From contig CACFVO010000003.1 of NCBI GenBank assembly GCA_902569785.1, positions 1 to 64,000 of the forward strand: a stretch of 64,000 nt of DNA, read 5' to 3'. The notes beneath the pieces are model-generated. The model saw only the letters and a program-made list of their open reading frames with translations, was not told the DNA's origin and ran no database searches. This document shows, piece by piece, positions 63,761 through 64,000 of the stretch. Position 1 is the stretch's first letter. Each line of letters begins with the position of its first letter. Origin of the DNA: an uncultured Pelagibacteraceae bacterium. GTDB taxonomy: Bacteria > Pseudomonadota > Alphaproteobacteria > Pelagibacterales > Pelagibacteraceae. Both the position numbers and the translations under genes were made by a program.

Positions 63761-64000
63761 TATTTCCTTAAATTTAGTTGTTTTATTACTTTTTTATATG
63801 AATCTGCATTTTTCTTTTTAAGATAAACTAAAAGTTTTTTTCTTTTATTTACAGACTTTGCTAAACCCATTGAAGAGTGCTTGTCTTTTTTGGCATTCTT
63901 AAAGTGTTCTGAAAGTTTAGAGATTTTATCAGTTAATAAACCGATTTGTATTTCTGTAGATCCAACATCTTTACTATGAATAGCTAATGATTTAATTGTA
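63760..64000 (-). CDS. rpsO: 30S ribosomal protein S15, 5'-truncated by window edge
   Basis: Minus-strand translation [84 protein letters not shown] overlap with pnp start. Confidence 0.95.
   Translation of the reverse strand, partial: TIKSLAIHSKDVGSTEIQIGLLTDKISKLSEHFKNAKKDKHSSMGLAKSVNKRKKLLVYLKKKNADSYKKVIKQLNLRK

Overview
The window is an AT-rich, densely packed alphaproteobacterial chromosome segment. Gene content, very short spacers and protein style all point to SAR11/Pelagibacterales; this is inference, because no rRNA gene is present. I could assign about 60 CDSs, most of them housekeeping: accD-folC-trxA, purEK, polA, ahcY, tsaE/amgK/murU, a dnaN-dnaA-gyrB replication cluster, ubiE-ubiB-coaBC-dut, irr-fabABI, and rpsO-pnp (rpsO truncated by the window edge). 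I saw no tRNA, rRNA, CRISPR array, IS element or prophage. Observations most worth a second look: (1) katG next to an Irr-like Fur-family gene, with an ICE/Irr-box-like palindrome directly upstream of katG; (2) a tandem-hairpin, possibly pseudoknotted leader upstream of a tiny basic-protein gene that also has a strong terminator; (3) mutually exclusive hairpins upstream of regA that resemble an attenuator; (4) a translationally coupled ornithine-decarboxylase-like / deoxyhypusine-synthase-like / ureohydrolase operon lying between regA and regB; (5) a dnaA-rpsT spacer with inverted repeats and no recF in the dnaN-gyrB gap; (6) several lineage-specific small or basic proteins. Nothing is a clear new defence or mobile system. 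The novelty candidates are mainly regulatory RNAs or sites and orphan small proteins, all found by eye without statistical testing.
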